From Methylobacterium sp. NMS14P (GTDB taxonomy: Bacteria > Pseudomonadota > Alphaproteobacteria > Rhizobiales > Beijerinckiaceae): a stretch of 64,000 nt of DNA. Shown piece after piece: positions 19,702 through 28,216 of the stretch. The notes below the pieces were generated by a model, which was not told the DNA's origin, searched no databases, and saw only the letters and a list, made by a program, of their open reading frames with translations. Location of the stretch: the NCBI RefSeq assembly GCF_028583545.1, contig NZ_CP087106.1, forward strand, positions 3,146,501 through 3,210,500, in the 5' to 3' direction. The first letter of the stretch is position 1, and the number at the start of each line of letters is the position of its first letter. Position numbers and translations under genes: made by a program.

Positions 19702-19713
19702 GTTCAGCGTCAA
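19686..19713 (-). promoter_or_regulatory. Putative bchC promoter
   Basis: On the minus strand TTGACG (19708-19713) and TAGGAT (19686-19691) are spaced by 16 nt, about 60 nt upstream of the bchC ATG. The match is partial, but the overlap with the PpsR-like palindrome supports it. Confidence 0.5.
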
Positions 19714-19720
19714 GTCACAC

Positions 19721-20848
19721 TTACTTTCCTGAGCCTGTTTTTTGGGCTCTGAGCACCCGCGCGAGCAGGGGGCGTCGTGTCGGATGCTCGCGCGTGGCGG
19801 TGAAACCTGCGGCCGCGAGCATCGCGCAGAGCTCCTCGGCGCGGCGCGGCCGGCCGGAGCCCATCGCCAGGAGGTAGAAGCCGAAATAGGCGTCGCCGAC
19901 CGGCTCGGCGCCGGGCGTCCCGGCCATGGGCTCGGCGATCAGGAGCGTGCCGCCCGGCGGCAGCGCGGCGTACGCTGCCCTGAGCAGCGCCTGCGCCGGG
20001 ACGTCGTCGTGATCGTGGACGATCCGCACCAGGGAGATCGTGTCGGCGCCCGCGGGCAGCCCGTCGTGGAAGTCGCCACCGCGGCAGGCGATTCTCTCGC
20101 CGAGGCCGGATTGCCCGAGACGCGCGGCGGCGCGGTCGGCGACGGCCGGCAGGTCGAACAGGGTCAGGCGGGGTGCCGCGTGCCGCATCGCCAGGGCCTG
20201 CAGGAAGGCGCCCTCGCCGCCGCCGACATCCATGAGATGCCGGACGCGCGACAGATCGCAGGCGTCGAGCACGTCCTCGGCGATCAGCGCCTGCGACGCG
20301 CCCATCAGGCCGCTGTAGGGGGCCACCGTCTGCGCGTCGCCGGCCGCGCCCGCCGCGTAGGGCCAGTAGCCCGCGAGGCGGGTCGGCTGGGCCTGTCCGC
20401 GCAGCAGCGCGACCGGGTCCGCCAGATCGGCGTAGAGCAGCGCGTGATGCTCGATCATGGCGGCGATGCCGGGATTGCCGACGAGCGCGGCGCCCAGGTC
20501 GGCCAGCCCGAACCGGTCGCCCGACAGGGCGCGCAGCAGCGCGAGGGACTCGGCGGCGCGCAGCAGGCGCCGCGCCGCGTCCGGCGGGAGGTCGAGCCGG
20601 CGCGCCAACGCGTCGACTGTCAGGGGGCCCTCGGCGAGGATCGCGAACAGGTCGAGGCGGATGCAGGCGGTCAGAACCTGCGCGTAGACGAAGCCGGCGC
20701 AGAGATCGAACAGCGCGCGCGTGTTGCGCTGCGCGATGCGGCGGGTCAGCGGAAAACCCGCCGCCCAGCGCTGGAAGCGGGGGCTCGCGACGAGGCGATT
20801 GCGCCACGCGAGCCACCTGTCCGCCCGGACGCGCGGGACGGGCGGCAC
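19721..20848 (-). CDS. crtF: Demethylspheroidene O-methyltransferase
   Basis: SAM-dependent enzyme that methylates the C1 hydroxyl of acyclic carotenoids to give the methoxy group of spheroidene or spirilloxanthin. The product is about 375 residues. An N-terminal dimerisation/winged-helix part contains LDLFAILAEGPLTVDALARRLDLPP-type sequence. The SAM motif LMDVGGGEGAFLQAL and the late MAGTPGAEPVGDAYFGFYLLAMG segment fit O-methyltransferase family 2 and CrtF. The frame remains open through crtE. The first usable initiation codon after the crtE stop is the GTG at 20848, which lacks a strong ribosome-binding site, so the start is uncertain. It is coupled to crtE, 29 nt upstream. Confidence 0.9.
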   Translation of the reverse strand: MPPVPRVRADRWLAWRNRLVASPRFQRWAAGFPLTRRIAQRNTRALFDLCAGFVYAQVLTACIRLDLFAILAEGPLTVDALARRLDLPPDAARRLLRAAESLALLRALSGDRFGLADLGAALVGNPGIAAMIEHHALLYADLADPVALLRGQAQPTRLAGYWPYAAGAAGDAQTVAPYSGLMGASQALIAEDVLDACDLSRVRHLMDVGGGEGAFLQALAMRHAAPRLTLFDLPAVADRAAARLGQSGLGERIACRGGDFHDGLPAGADTISLVRIVHDHDDVPAQALLRAAYAALPPGGTLLIAEPMAGTPGAEPVGDAYFGFYLLAMGSGRPRRAEELCAMLAAAGFTATREHPTRRPLLARVLRAQKTGSGK

Positions 20849-20877
20849 CGTGCCGGTTCCGGGGAGCGATCCGGCGC

Positions 20878-21747
20878 TCAGACCGCCACCGCCCGCAGGC
20901 TCGCGGGCAGGAACAGCCGCGCCTGCGTCTCGATCTCGGCGGTGAGCGCCGCCGCGCCCGGACAGGCCGGGATCGCCGCGACCGCCTCGTGGGTCAGCCG
21001 AGACAGGCGCTCCATCGCGCCGCCGGTGCCCAGGAGGGCGGCGGCGTTGGGACGGCCCAGCGTGGCGTCGCGCCCGGCGGGTTTGCCGATCTCCTCCTGC
21101 CGGCAGGCGACGTCGCGCAGGTCGTCGGCGACCTGATAGGCCTCGCCCAGGCACTCGCCGAGGCGTCGCCAGGGCTCCGGCTCCGCCCCCGCGGCGGCGG
21201 CGCCGGCCACGGTGGCGGCGGCGAACAGCGCGCCCGTCTTCGCCTGCTGGTAGTCGCTGAGGCTGATATGGGCCTCCGATTCCCAGGCCTGCCCGGCCGC
21301 GATGCCGGACGGCGACCCGGCGGCGCGGCCGAGGAGCCCGACGAGCCGACCGAGGCGCGTCGGATGCCGCCCGACGGATCGTGCGAGGGTTTCGAAGGCG
21401 AGGACGATGAGGGCGTCGCCGGTCAGGACGGCGATCGGCTCGCCGAAGGCGACGTGGACGGAGGGCTTCTGCCGCCGCATCGGCGCGTCGTCGAAGCACG
21501 GCAGGTCGTCGTGGACCAGGGACGCGCAGTGCAGGAACTCGATGGCGGCGGCGGCCGCGACGGACCCCGCCGGGTCGTCGTCCCCGCAGGCGCGGGCCAC
21601 CGAGAGGCACAGGCGCGGCCGGATCCGGTGGCCGCCCGGAAACACCGCGTACCGGAGTGCCTCTGCCAGAAGGGGCGGCGCGCCGGGCGCCTCCGCGTGC
21701 GCAACGGCGCGATCCAGCGCCATCTCGATCCGCCGACCGGACTCCAT
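20878..21747 (-). CDS. crtE: Geranylgeranyl diphosphate synthase
   Basis: Prenyltransferase that provides C20 diphosphate for phytoene and for the bacteriochlorophyll tail. The 289-residue product starts at ATG 21747, with GGAGG 7 nt upstream; a longer frame to 21786 lacks such a site. The first Asp-rich motif DDLPCFDD is at 80-87, and the second, QVADDLRDV, is near residue 205. FPGGHRIRPRL is the usual substrate-binding segment. It is first in crtEF and divergent from crtD, sharing a PpsR-like operator. Confidence 0.94.
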   Translation of the reverse strand: MESGRRIEMALDRAVAHAEAPGAPPLLAEALRYAVFPGGHRIRPRLCLSVARACGDDDPAGSVAAAAAIEFLHCASLVHDDLPCFDDAPMRRQKPSVHVAFGEPIAVLTGDALIVLAFETLARSVGRHPTRLGRLVGLLGRAAGSPSGIAAGQAWESEAHISLSDYQQAKTGALFAAATVAGAAAAGAEPEPWRRLGECLGEAYQVADDLRDVACRQEEIGKPAGRDATLGRPNAAALLGTGGAMERLSRLTHEAVAAIPACPGAAALTAEIETQARLFLPASLRAVAV

Positions 21748-21784
21748 CGCGTTGCCTCCCGTGTTGTATGCGGTTGTCAGCAAC

Positions 21785-21808
21785 AAGTGTCATTTCTTAT
21801 TGACACTT
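21785..21808. promoter_or_regulatory. PpsR/CrtJ-like operator between crtE and crtD
   Basis: AAGTGTCA-N8-TGACACTT, a perfect palindrome with 8-nt arms that contains TGT-N12-ACA (21788-21805). It sits in the divergent crtE/crtD intergenic region. On the plus strand it overlaps the -10 of a candidate crtD promoter (TTGTCA at 21774, 17-nt spacer, TTATTG at 21797). Confidence 0.85.
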
Positions 21809-21829
21809 TGCGGAGGGGAGATCAATCCC

Positions 21830-23389
21830 GTGACGGGGGAGTTCGGAGCGGCCGTGGCGCAGGAGCGCGTCGTCGTGATCGGTGCCGGGATCGGCGGCCT
21901 CGCCGCCGCCCTCCGGCTCGCCCATGCCGGTCTCGACACGACCGTCCTCGAGCGCGCGCAGGGTCCCGGCGGGAAGATGCGCGCCGTCCCGGTCGGGGGC
22001 CGCGCCGTCGAGGCCGGCCCGACCGTCTTCACGATGCGCTGGGTCTTCGAGGAGCTGTTCGCCGAGTGCGGCGCCGAGCTCGGCGACCGGATCGCCCTGG
22101 CACCGGCCCGGCTCCTCGCCCGCCACGCCTGGAGCCGCGACGCGCGTCTCGACCTCTTCGCCGATATCGACGCGTCGGCGGCCGCGATCGCGGCCTTCGC
22201 GGGACCGCGCGAGGCGGACGGATACCGGCGCTTCTGCGCCCGCTCGGCCGAGGTCTACCGCACCCTCGAAGGGCCCTTCATCCGCGAGGGCCGGACGGGT
22301 CCCGCCGGCCTCGCGCAGCGGGTCGGGCTGTCGGGCCTCGGCGATCTCTGGCGGATCCAGCCCTTCACGACGCTCTGGTCGGCCCTGGGCGCGTATTTCC
22401 GCGACCCGCGGCTGCTGCAGCTGTTCGGCCGCTACGCCACCTATTGCGGCGCCTCGCCCTTCACGGCACCGGCGACGCTGATGCTCGTCGCCCATGTGGA
22501 GCAGGCCGGCGTCTGGACCGTCGCGGGAGGGCTCAGTGGCCTCGCGCGGGCAGTGGCCGATCTGGCCGCCGAGCGGGGCGCGACCGTCCGCTACGGAGCG
22601 GAGGTCGCGCGGATCGTCACGGACAGCGGCCGCGTCACCGGGGTGCGCCTGACCGACGGCGCGACGGTGCCCGCCGACTACGTCGTCTGCAACGCGGACT
22701 GCGCCGCCCTGGGCGCGGGCCTGCTCGGGCCCGAGACCGCCGCCGCCGGCGAGCGGCTGGCTCCCGGAGAGCGCTCGCTCTCCGCCGTCACGATCTGCGC
22801 GGAGGCGGTGCCGGCGGGTTTCCCGCTGGCGCACCACACGGTCTTCTTCTCGCGCGACTACCGGGCCGAGTTCGACACGCTGCTGCGCGCCCGCCGCCTG
22901 CCCGACGACCCCACCGTCTACGTCTGTGCCCAGGACCGGGACGCGGCGGGTGCCGCGCCGCAGGGGCCGGAACGTCTGCTCTTGCTCGTCAACGCTCCGG
23001 CGGATGGCCGGGAAAGACCCCTCACGCCGCCGGAGACCGAGAGATGCGAGAGGAACATGATCCGCCGGCTGGAGGCCTGCGGGCTCACCCTGGACTTCAC
23101 GTCGTCGGCGGTCACGACGACGCCGCGGGACTTCGACGCCCTCTTCCCCGGGACGGGCGGAGCCCTCTACGGACGGGCGGCGCAGGGCTGGGCGACGACC
23201 TTCAAGCGCGCGGGCGCGCGGACGGCGCTGCCGGGCCTCTATCTCGCGGGGGGCTCGATCCATCCCGGCCCGGGCGTGCCGATGGCGGCGCAGTCGGGGC
23301 GGCTGGCAGCGGCAGCGATCCTGGACGACCGCGATTCGATGGCGCGGTCGCGCGGGGCGGCTACGCGTGGTGGTACGTCGATGCGGTGA
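21830..23389 (+). CDS. crtD: Methoxyneurosporene / 1-hydroxycarotenoid 3,4-desaturase
   Basis: FAD-dependent membrane-associated desaturase that introduces the 3,4 double bond in acyclic hydroxylated carotenoids. The 519-residue protein starts at GTG 21830, 9 nt after GGAGGGGAG. The dinucleotide-binding motif VVVIGAGIGGLAAALRLAHAG is near residue 15, followed by LERAQGPGGKMRAVPVGG. The C-terminal LYLAGGSIHPGPGVPMAAQSGRLAA motif is shared by CrtI-type desaturases. It is distinguished from CrtI, which is separately encoded at 47389-48912, by its place next to crtC and crtE. It ends in a GTGA overlap with the candidate crtC start. Confidence 0.92.
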   Translation: MTGEFGAAVAQERVVVIGAGIGGLAAALRLAHAGLDTTVLERAQGPGGKMRAVPVGGRAVEAGPTVFTMRWVFEELFAECGAELGDRIALAPARLLARHAWSRDARLDLFADIDASAAAIAAFAGPREADGYRRFCARSAEVYRTLEGPFIREGRTGPAGLAQRVGLSGLGDLWRIQPFTTLWSALGAYFRDPRLLQLFGRYATYCGASPFTAPATLMLVAHVEQAGVWTVAGGLSGLARAVADLAAERGATVRYGAEVARIVTDSGRVTGVRLTDGATVPADYVVCNADCAALGAGLLGPETAAAGERLAPGERSLSAVTICAEAVPAGFPLAHHTVFFSRDYRAEFDTLLRARRLPDDPTVYVCAQDRDAAGAAPQGPERLLLLVNAPADGRERPLTPPETERCERNMIRRLEACGLTLDFTSSAVTTTPRDFDALFPGTGGALYGRAAQGWATTFKRAGARTALPGLYLAGGSIHPGPGVPMAAQSGRLAAAAILDDRDSMARSRGAATRGGTSMR

Positions 23390-24246
23390 GCGACGACGGC
23401 CGCCAGGGTCTCACGATCATCGCCTTCATCGGCAGCGTGTTCTCGCCCTACTACGCCTGGAGCGCCGAGAAGGACCCCTTCGCCCACTGCGCCATGAACG
23501 TGGTGCTCTACGGTGACCGCGGCAGGTTCGCGATGACCGAGCGCCGCGCCGCCAGCCTGTCGCGCAGCGCCGACCACATCGCCGTGGGCCCGAGCGCCAT
23601 GCACTGGGACGGCACGGCGCTCACGGTGCGGATCGACGAGCGCGGTGCCCCCCTGCCCCGCAGGATCCGCGGCACGGTGCGCCTCGAGCCGCGCGGGTTC
23701 ACGGCGGGCCCGTTCCATCTCGACCGGGCCGGCCGCCACCGCTGGTGGCCGATGTCGCCGTCCTCGCGGGTCGAGGTGGACTTCGACCAGCCGGACCTCC
23801 GCTGGAGCGGCAGCGGCTACTTCGACACCAACGACGGTGACGAGCCTCTGGAGGCCGCGTTCTCGCGATGGACCTGGTGCCGGGCCGATCTGCCGGACGG
23901 CGCGGCGATCCTGTACGATGTCCGTCACCGCGACGGCGGCGGCCAGAACCTGTCGCTCCGGTTCTCCGCCGACGGCAGCCGCCGCGAGATCCGGCCGCCG
24001 CCCGGCGCGGCGCTTCCGGCGACGCGCTTCTGGCGGATGCCGCGCGAGACCCGCAGCGACGGCGGCCGGTCGCGGGTGCTGGCGACCTACGAGGACACGC
24101 CGTTCTACGCCCGCTCGCTGCTCGCCTCGACGCTCGGCGGCGAGCCGGTGCGGGCCATGCACGAGAGCCTGTCGCTCGACCGGTTCCGCAACCCGATGGT
24201 GCGGCTCATGCTGCCGTTCCGGATCCCGCGGCCGCTGGCACCGTGA
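23386..24246 (+). CDS. crtC: Hydroxyneurosporene synthase (acyclic carotenoid 1,2-hydratase)
   Basis: Hydrates the terminal double bond of neurosporene or lycopene to give 1-hydroxy carotenoids. The GTG at 23386 overlaps the crtD stop as GTGA and gives 286 residues, close to Rhodobacter CrtC as I recall it. The product contains LTIIAFIGSVFSPYYAWS, FHLDRAGRHRWWPMSP and SGSGYFDTNDGDEPLE, all typical. The same frame upstream encodes RFDGAVARGGYAWWYVDA (about 23332-23385), which is conserved in longer CrtC proteins, yet it contains no ATG, GTG or TTG before a distant ATG at 23044. The N-terminus is therefore ambiguous. Its 3' end overlaps the convergent gene by 41 nt. Confidence 0.88.
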   Translation: MSDDGRQGLTIIAFIGSVFSPYYAWSAEKDPFAHCAMNVVLYGDRGRFAMTERRAASLSRSADHIAVGPSAMHWDGTALTVRIDERGAPLPRRIRGTVRLEPRGFTAGPFHLDRAGRHRWWPMSPSSRVEVDFDQPDLRWSGSGYFDTNDGDEPLEAAFSRWTWCRADLPDGAAILYDVRHRDGGGQNLSLRFSADGSRREIRPPPGAALPATRFWRMPRETRSDGGRSRVLATYEDTPFYARSLLASTLGGEPVRAMHESLSLDRFRNPMVRLMLPFRIPRPLAP

Positions 24247-25540
24247 GAGCGCGGGCCTCGACGCCGCCCGCCCCGGATCGCTGCCGGTCCGGGGACAGGC
24301 TCCGCGGTCCGGTGCGCCCGGCGATGCAGGCGAACGTCGCGAGGCTCAGCACGAGGCCCAGGGGAAAGCCGGCCATTCCCGCCGCCTCCCGGACGACCGC
24401 GAAGAGCGGTACCGCGCAGAGCAGGGCCCGCTCGTACGGACGCAAACCGCCGGCCCGGTGCGCGGCGAGCGCCAGCAGGAGCGCCGCCGGAACGAGCGGC
24501 GCCAGGTCGTAGACCGGGAGGTAGGGTGACAGCAGCGGCGCAGAGACGACGAGCGCTGCCGCCCGCAGCGTCGGGTCGCAGGGCCGGCACCACGCGCGGC
24601 ACGCGAGGCCGAGCGCCAGCGCGGCGACGATTCCCTGCGCCGTCCAGGCGGCGATCATCGAGCCGCCGAGCAGGCGCACCGCGCCGAACGCGCTGGCGTT
24701 GAGGTCGAGGCCCGCCGCCGCGTTCCGCAGGATGATCCGGTTCGTATCCCCCAGCGTGCCGAAGAAGCCGATCCACGGCGCGGTCCCGAACAGCGCGAGC
24801 GACGCGAGGCAGAGGGCCAGCACCGTCGACACGCAGGCGACCAGACAGTCTCGCCGCCCCGTCACGAGCAGGAGCAGAGGGGCCAGCGCAGCGAAGTGCG
24901 GCTTGTAGGCCAGCAGGCCGAAGCAGAGGCCGGCCAGCCACGGGCGACGATCGACGAGCACCGCGCCGAGGGTCAGCAGCGACGCGGTGAACAGGCCGTT
25001 CTGGCCGTAGGCGAGGTTGCAGAGCACCAGCGGGTGCGCGAGCACGATCAAGGCCAAGTCCCGCCGGCCGGCCGCCACCCGCATCGCGAGCGCGAACAGG
25101 GCGAGGGAGAGCGCGGTCCAGAGCAGGTATGCCGGCTGCAGGTCCAGCAGCGCCATCGCGGCCGCCGGCAGGAGGAACACCGGCGGATAGTGCCAAGCGA
25201 AACGGCATTCCTGCCCGCAGGCCGCCTTCAGGTTCGCCAGATGCACCGGCAGGTCGTAGGGCTCCGCTGCTTGCCCCTCCAGCGCCGAACGGCCCGCCAC
25301 CCAGACCTGGACGAAGTCGTTGCCGAGCGGGTCGCCGTACCAGTTGCGCCGCGGCTCCGGGCCGGTCCCGTAGACCAGAAGGACCATGGCGAGGCCGAAC
25401 GGGACCAGCACCCAGGCCGCCCGCCTGGCGAACGCGAGCAGACGGGCGTCGCTGCTCAGGAGATCCGCGAGATCTGACCAGAGCGCGGCTGCGCGTGCTG
25501 GCGGTGAGCCCGGCGCGCGGGTCTCGATGGGCGCAGGCAT
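24206..25540 (-). CDS. GT87-like (DUF2029) polytopic membrane glycosyltransferase
   Basis: A 444-residue integral membrane protein with about ten hydrophobic spans. The first periplasmic loop has GTGPEPRRNWYGDPLGNDFVQVW and WHYPPVFLLPAAAMALL, which resemble the acidic/aromatic loop of GT87 enzymes that use polyprenyl-phosphate sugars. LAYGQNGLFTASLLTLG and LGLLAYKPH-like FGLLAYKPHFAALAP are further family signatures. It is divergent from the glycosyltransferase operon starting at 25689 (148 nt apart) and overlaps crtC convergently by 41 nt. Substrate is unknown; a role in the neighbouring glycoconjugate locus is inferred. Confidence 0.75.
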   Translation of the reverse strand: MPAPIETRAPGSPPARAAALWSDLADLLSSDARLLAFARRAAWVLVPFGLAMVLLVYGTGPEPRRNWYGDPLGNDFVQVWVAGRSALEGQAAEPYDLPVHLANLKAACGQECRFAWHYPPVFLLPAAAMALLDLQPAYLLWTALSLALFALAMRVAAGRRDLALIVLAHPLVLCNLAYGQNGLFTASLLTLGAVLVDRRPWLAGLCFGLLAYKPHFAALAPLLLLVTGRRDCLVACVSTVLALCLASLALFGTAPWIGFFGTLGDTNRIILRNAAAGLDLNASAFGAVRLLGGSMIAAWTAQGIVAALALGLACRAWCRPCDPTLRAAALVVSAPLLSPYLPVYDLAPLVPAALLLALAAHRAGGLRPYERALLCAVPLFAVVREAAGMAGFPLGLVLSLATFACIAGRTGPRSLSPDRQRSGAGGVEARALTVPAAAGSGTAA

Positions 25541-25688
25541 GACGGAGGATTTCCGCGTCCGGATTCCGCGACAGCCTAGGCGCGCGCGGTTCCGGGCCCG
25601 TTAACAGGAGTGTTTGCGGCCCGGCCCGGCTTGTGCAAGAGGGCGGCGGCTGCGATCCTCGCGCCGTCAAACCGGGGCGATCACATCG

Positions 25689-26939
25689 ATGCGACTGGAC
25701 GAGGCGTCATCGGCCCCGCGCGTCCTGATCTACAGCCACGATACTTTCGGGCTCGGGCATCTGCGCCGCTCGCGGGCGATCGCCAACGCGATCGTGGCGT
25801 GCAATCGCGGCGCCCGGGCGATGATCGTCTCGGGCTCGCCGGTGGTCGACCGCTTCGCCTTCGCACCGGGCGTCCGGACGGTCCGGCTGCCGCCGGTGAC
25901 CAAGTTCGCCGACGGCGGCTATGCCAGCCTGGACGGCGCGACGCCGCTGGCGCGCACCGTCGAGCAGCGCTCCGCGATCATCGCCCAGGCCAGCGCCGCC
26001 TTTCGCCCGGACCTGATAATCGTCGACAAGGAACCGGCCGGCTTCCACGGCGAGCTGCTGCCGGTGCTGGAGCAGGCCGCCGCCCGCGACATCCGCCTCG
26101 TCCTGGGCCTGCGCGACGTCCTCGACGACGCCGACCGCCTCGTCCCCGAATGGGAGCGCAAGGGCGCGGCCGAGACCATGGCGCGCTTCTACGACGAGAT
26201 CTGGGTCTACGGCCTGAGCCGCATCCACGAGCCCCTGGCGGCGCTGCCGATGGAGCCCGAGATGGCCGCCCGCATCGACGGGCGCCTGATCTACACAGGC
26301 TATCTCCGCCGGGACCTCCCGGAGCGCCGCGCCGGCCGCGAGGAGCCCCCGATCGCCGACGCCCCGTTCATCCTGGTGACGCCGGGCGGCGGCGGCGACG
26401 GGGCCGCCCTGATCGACTGGGTGATCGCCGCCTACGAGGCCGATCCCGCGATCCCGCTGCCCGCGCTCATCGCCTTCGGTCCCTTCCTCGATGCCGGGAC
26501 CCGGGACGCGTTCGCGGCGCGCATCCGCCGCCTCGGCGACCGGATCGCGGCCATCACCTTCGACAGCGAGATCGAGTTCCTGATGCGCAAGGCCGCCGGC
26601 GTCGTCGCCATGGGGGGCTACAACACCTTCTGCGAGATCCTGTCGTTCGACCGCCGGGCGATCCTCGTGCCCCGGACCGAGCCACGGCGGGAGCAGGCGA
26701 TCCGGGCAGTCGCGGCCGAGCGGCTCGGCCTCGCGCGGGTGCTGATGGAGGCGGAAGGCCGCGCGCCCGCGCGCATGGCGGCGGCGCTCCGCGACCTGCA
26801 GGTACAGGACCCGCCGTCGCGGGTGCTGGTGCCGGGTCTGCTCGACGGCCTCGACGCGGTCGCGCGCCGCGTCCGGGCGCTGACCGCCCGCGGCGGCGCG
26901 GACGCGGAAGCCCGCCCGTACCTGAAGGCCTACTCGTGA
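25689..26939 (+). CDS. GT28/MurG-like glycosyltransferase, first gene of coupled operon
   Basis: A 416-residue soluble glycosyltransferase of GT-B fold. The N-terminal donor/acceptor motif is SHDTFGLGHLRRSRAIANAI at about residues 13-32. The C-terminal half has ILVTPGGGGDGAALIDW and VVAMGGYNTFCEILSFDRRAILVPR, the pattern by which MurG/GT28-like enzymes bind the nucleotide sugar. No signal peptide is seen. The ATG at 25689 is preferred over an upstream start at 25614, which would add 25 Arg-rich residues; its ribosome-binding site is weak. The stop overlaps the next gene as GTGA. The donor sugar is unknown. Confidence 0.75.
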   Translation: MRLDEASSAPRVLIYSHDTFGLGHLRRSRAIANAIVACNRGARAMIVSGSPVVDRFAFAPGVRTVRLPPVTKFADGGYASLDGATPLARTVEQRSAIIAQASAAFRPDLIIVDKEPAGFHGELLPVLEQAAARDIRLVLGLRDVLDDADRLVPEWERKGAAETMARFYDEIWVYGLSRIHEPLAALPMEPEMAARIDGRLIYTGYLRRDLPERRAGREEPPIADAPFILVTPGGGGDGAALIDWVIAAYEADPAIPLPALIAFGPFLDAGTRDAFAARIRRLGDRIAAITFDSEIEFLMRKAAGVVAMGGYNTFCEILSFDRRAILVPRTEPRREQAIRAVAAERLGLARVLMEAEGRAPARMAAALRDLQVQDPPSRVLVPGLLDGLDAVARRVRALTARGGADAEARPYLKAYS

Positions 26940-28216
26940 GCGCCAAGCGGGTCGCCGTGGTGCTGAAGGGCTATCCGCGGCTCTCCGAGACCTTCATCGC
27001 GCAGGAGTTGCTGGCGCTCGAGCGCTGCGGCCTGGCCCTTGAGATCTGGTCGCTCCGGCGCCCGACCGACCGGGCGCGCCATCCCATGCACGCGCAGATC
27101 CGCGCGGACGTCGCCTACCTGCCCGAGTACCTGCGCGACGCGCCGCTGCGGGTGCTCCGCGGCCTGGGCGCGGCGCTCCGGCGGCCGAACCTGCCCGCGC
27201 TGCTGGCGCTGTTCGCCCGCGATCTCCGGCGCGACCCGACGGCGTCGCGGCTGCGGCGCCTCGGGCAGGCGCTGGTCCTCGCCCGGGAAGTGCCGGACGA
27301 GGTCGCCCATATCCACGTGCATTTCCTGCACACGCCTGCCAGCGTCGCCCGCTACGCCGCGCTCCTGACCGGGCGCCGGTGGAGCTTCTCGGCGCACGCC
27401 AAGGACATCTGGACGACGCCCGACTGGGAACTGACCGAGAAGCTGCGCGACGCCGAATGGGGCGTGACCTGCACCCGCGACGGGCTCGTCCGCCTGCAGG
27501 GTCTCGCGCCGGGCCGGACGCAGCTCGCCTACCACGGGCTCGACCGCGCGCGCTTTCCCATTCCACCGCCGCCGCGCGAGCCGCGCGACGGGACGGACCC
27601 GGACCGCCCCCTCCGGCTCCTCTGCGTCGGCCGGCTCGTCGCCAAGAAGGGGCACGACGACCTTATCGACGCCCTCGCCGCCCTGCCCTCGGACCTGCAC
27701 TGGCAGCTCGACCTGATCGGCGGCGGCGAGCTGCGCGCGGCCCTGGAGGCGCGGGTCGCGGCCGGCGGCCTCGCGGAGCGGGTCCGTTTCCGCGGCGCGC
27801 TGGCGCAGCCCGCGGTGATCGACGCCATGCGCGTGGCCGACCTCTTCGTCCTGCCGACGAAGCCCGCCCCCGGCGGCGACCGCGACGGCCTGCCGAACGT
27901 GCTGATGGAGGCCGCGAGCCAGACGCTCCCGATCCTGGCGACCGCCTTCGCCGGCACGCCGGAATTCATCACCGACGGTGTCCACGGCGTCCTGGTCCCG
28001 CCCGGCCAGCCGGCGGCGCTCGCCGGGGCCCTCACCCGTCTCGCGGGCGATCCGGGCCACCGTCAGCGGCTCGGCGCGGCGGCCTTGGCCCGGCTCGTGC
28101 AGGACTTCTCCGAGGAAACGGCGATCGCGCTGATCGCCGGCCGGCTGCGCGCCTCCGCGGGTCTGCCGCAGGGCGACGCTGCCCACGAACCGGAGCTGTC
28201 CGCGTGCGCGTCCTGA
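26936..28216 (+). CDS. GT4-family glycosyltransferase
   Basis: A 426-residue cytosolic GT-B enzyme starting at a GTG that overlaps the previous stop. It opens KRVAVVLKGYPRLSETFIAQEL, typical of GT4 enzymes in exopolysaccharide and colanic-acid-like loci. The C-terminal half has LLCVGRLVAKKGHDDLIDAL and PNVLMEAASQTLPILATAFAG-TPEF, containing the retaining-GT4 EX7E-like segment, then GVHGVLVPPGQPAALAGAL. The stop lies 13 nt inside the next gene. Its acceptor is presumably the product of the first gene, by inference from coupling. Confidence 0.85.
   Translation: MSAKRVAVVLKGYPRLSETFIAQELLALERCGLALEIWSLRRPTDRARHPMHAQIRADVAYLPEYLRDAPLRVLRGLGAALRRPNLPALLALFARDLRRDPTASRLRRLGQALVLAREVPDEVAHIHVHFLHTPASVARYAALLTGRRWSFSAHAKDIWTTPDWELTEKLRDAEWGVTCTRDGLVRLQGLAPGRTQLAYHGLDRARFPIPPPPREPRDGTDPDRPLRLLCVGRLVAKKGHDDLIDALAALPSDLHWQLDLIGGGELRAALEARVAAGGLAERVRFRGALAQPAVIDAMRVADLFVLPTKPAPGGDRDGLPNVLMEAASQTLPILATAFAGTPEFITDGVHGVLVPPGQPAALAGALTRLAGDPGHRQRLGAAALARLVQDFSEETAIALIAGRLRASAGLPQGDAAHEPELSACAS

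Noticed and set aside
19721..21793. Apparent crtE-crtF fusion in one 690-codon frame
   Set aside because: The N-terminal portion is an off-frame reading of crtE; CrtF homology begins only after the crtE stop.
20989..24246. A 1085-codon plus-strand open frame running through crtE, crtD and crtC
   Set aside because: Only its last about 290-305 codons match a protein family (CrtC); the rest is antisense to crtE or out of frame in crtD.
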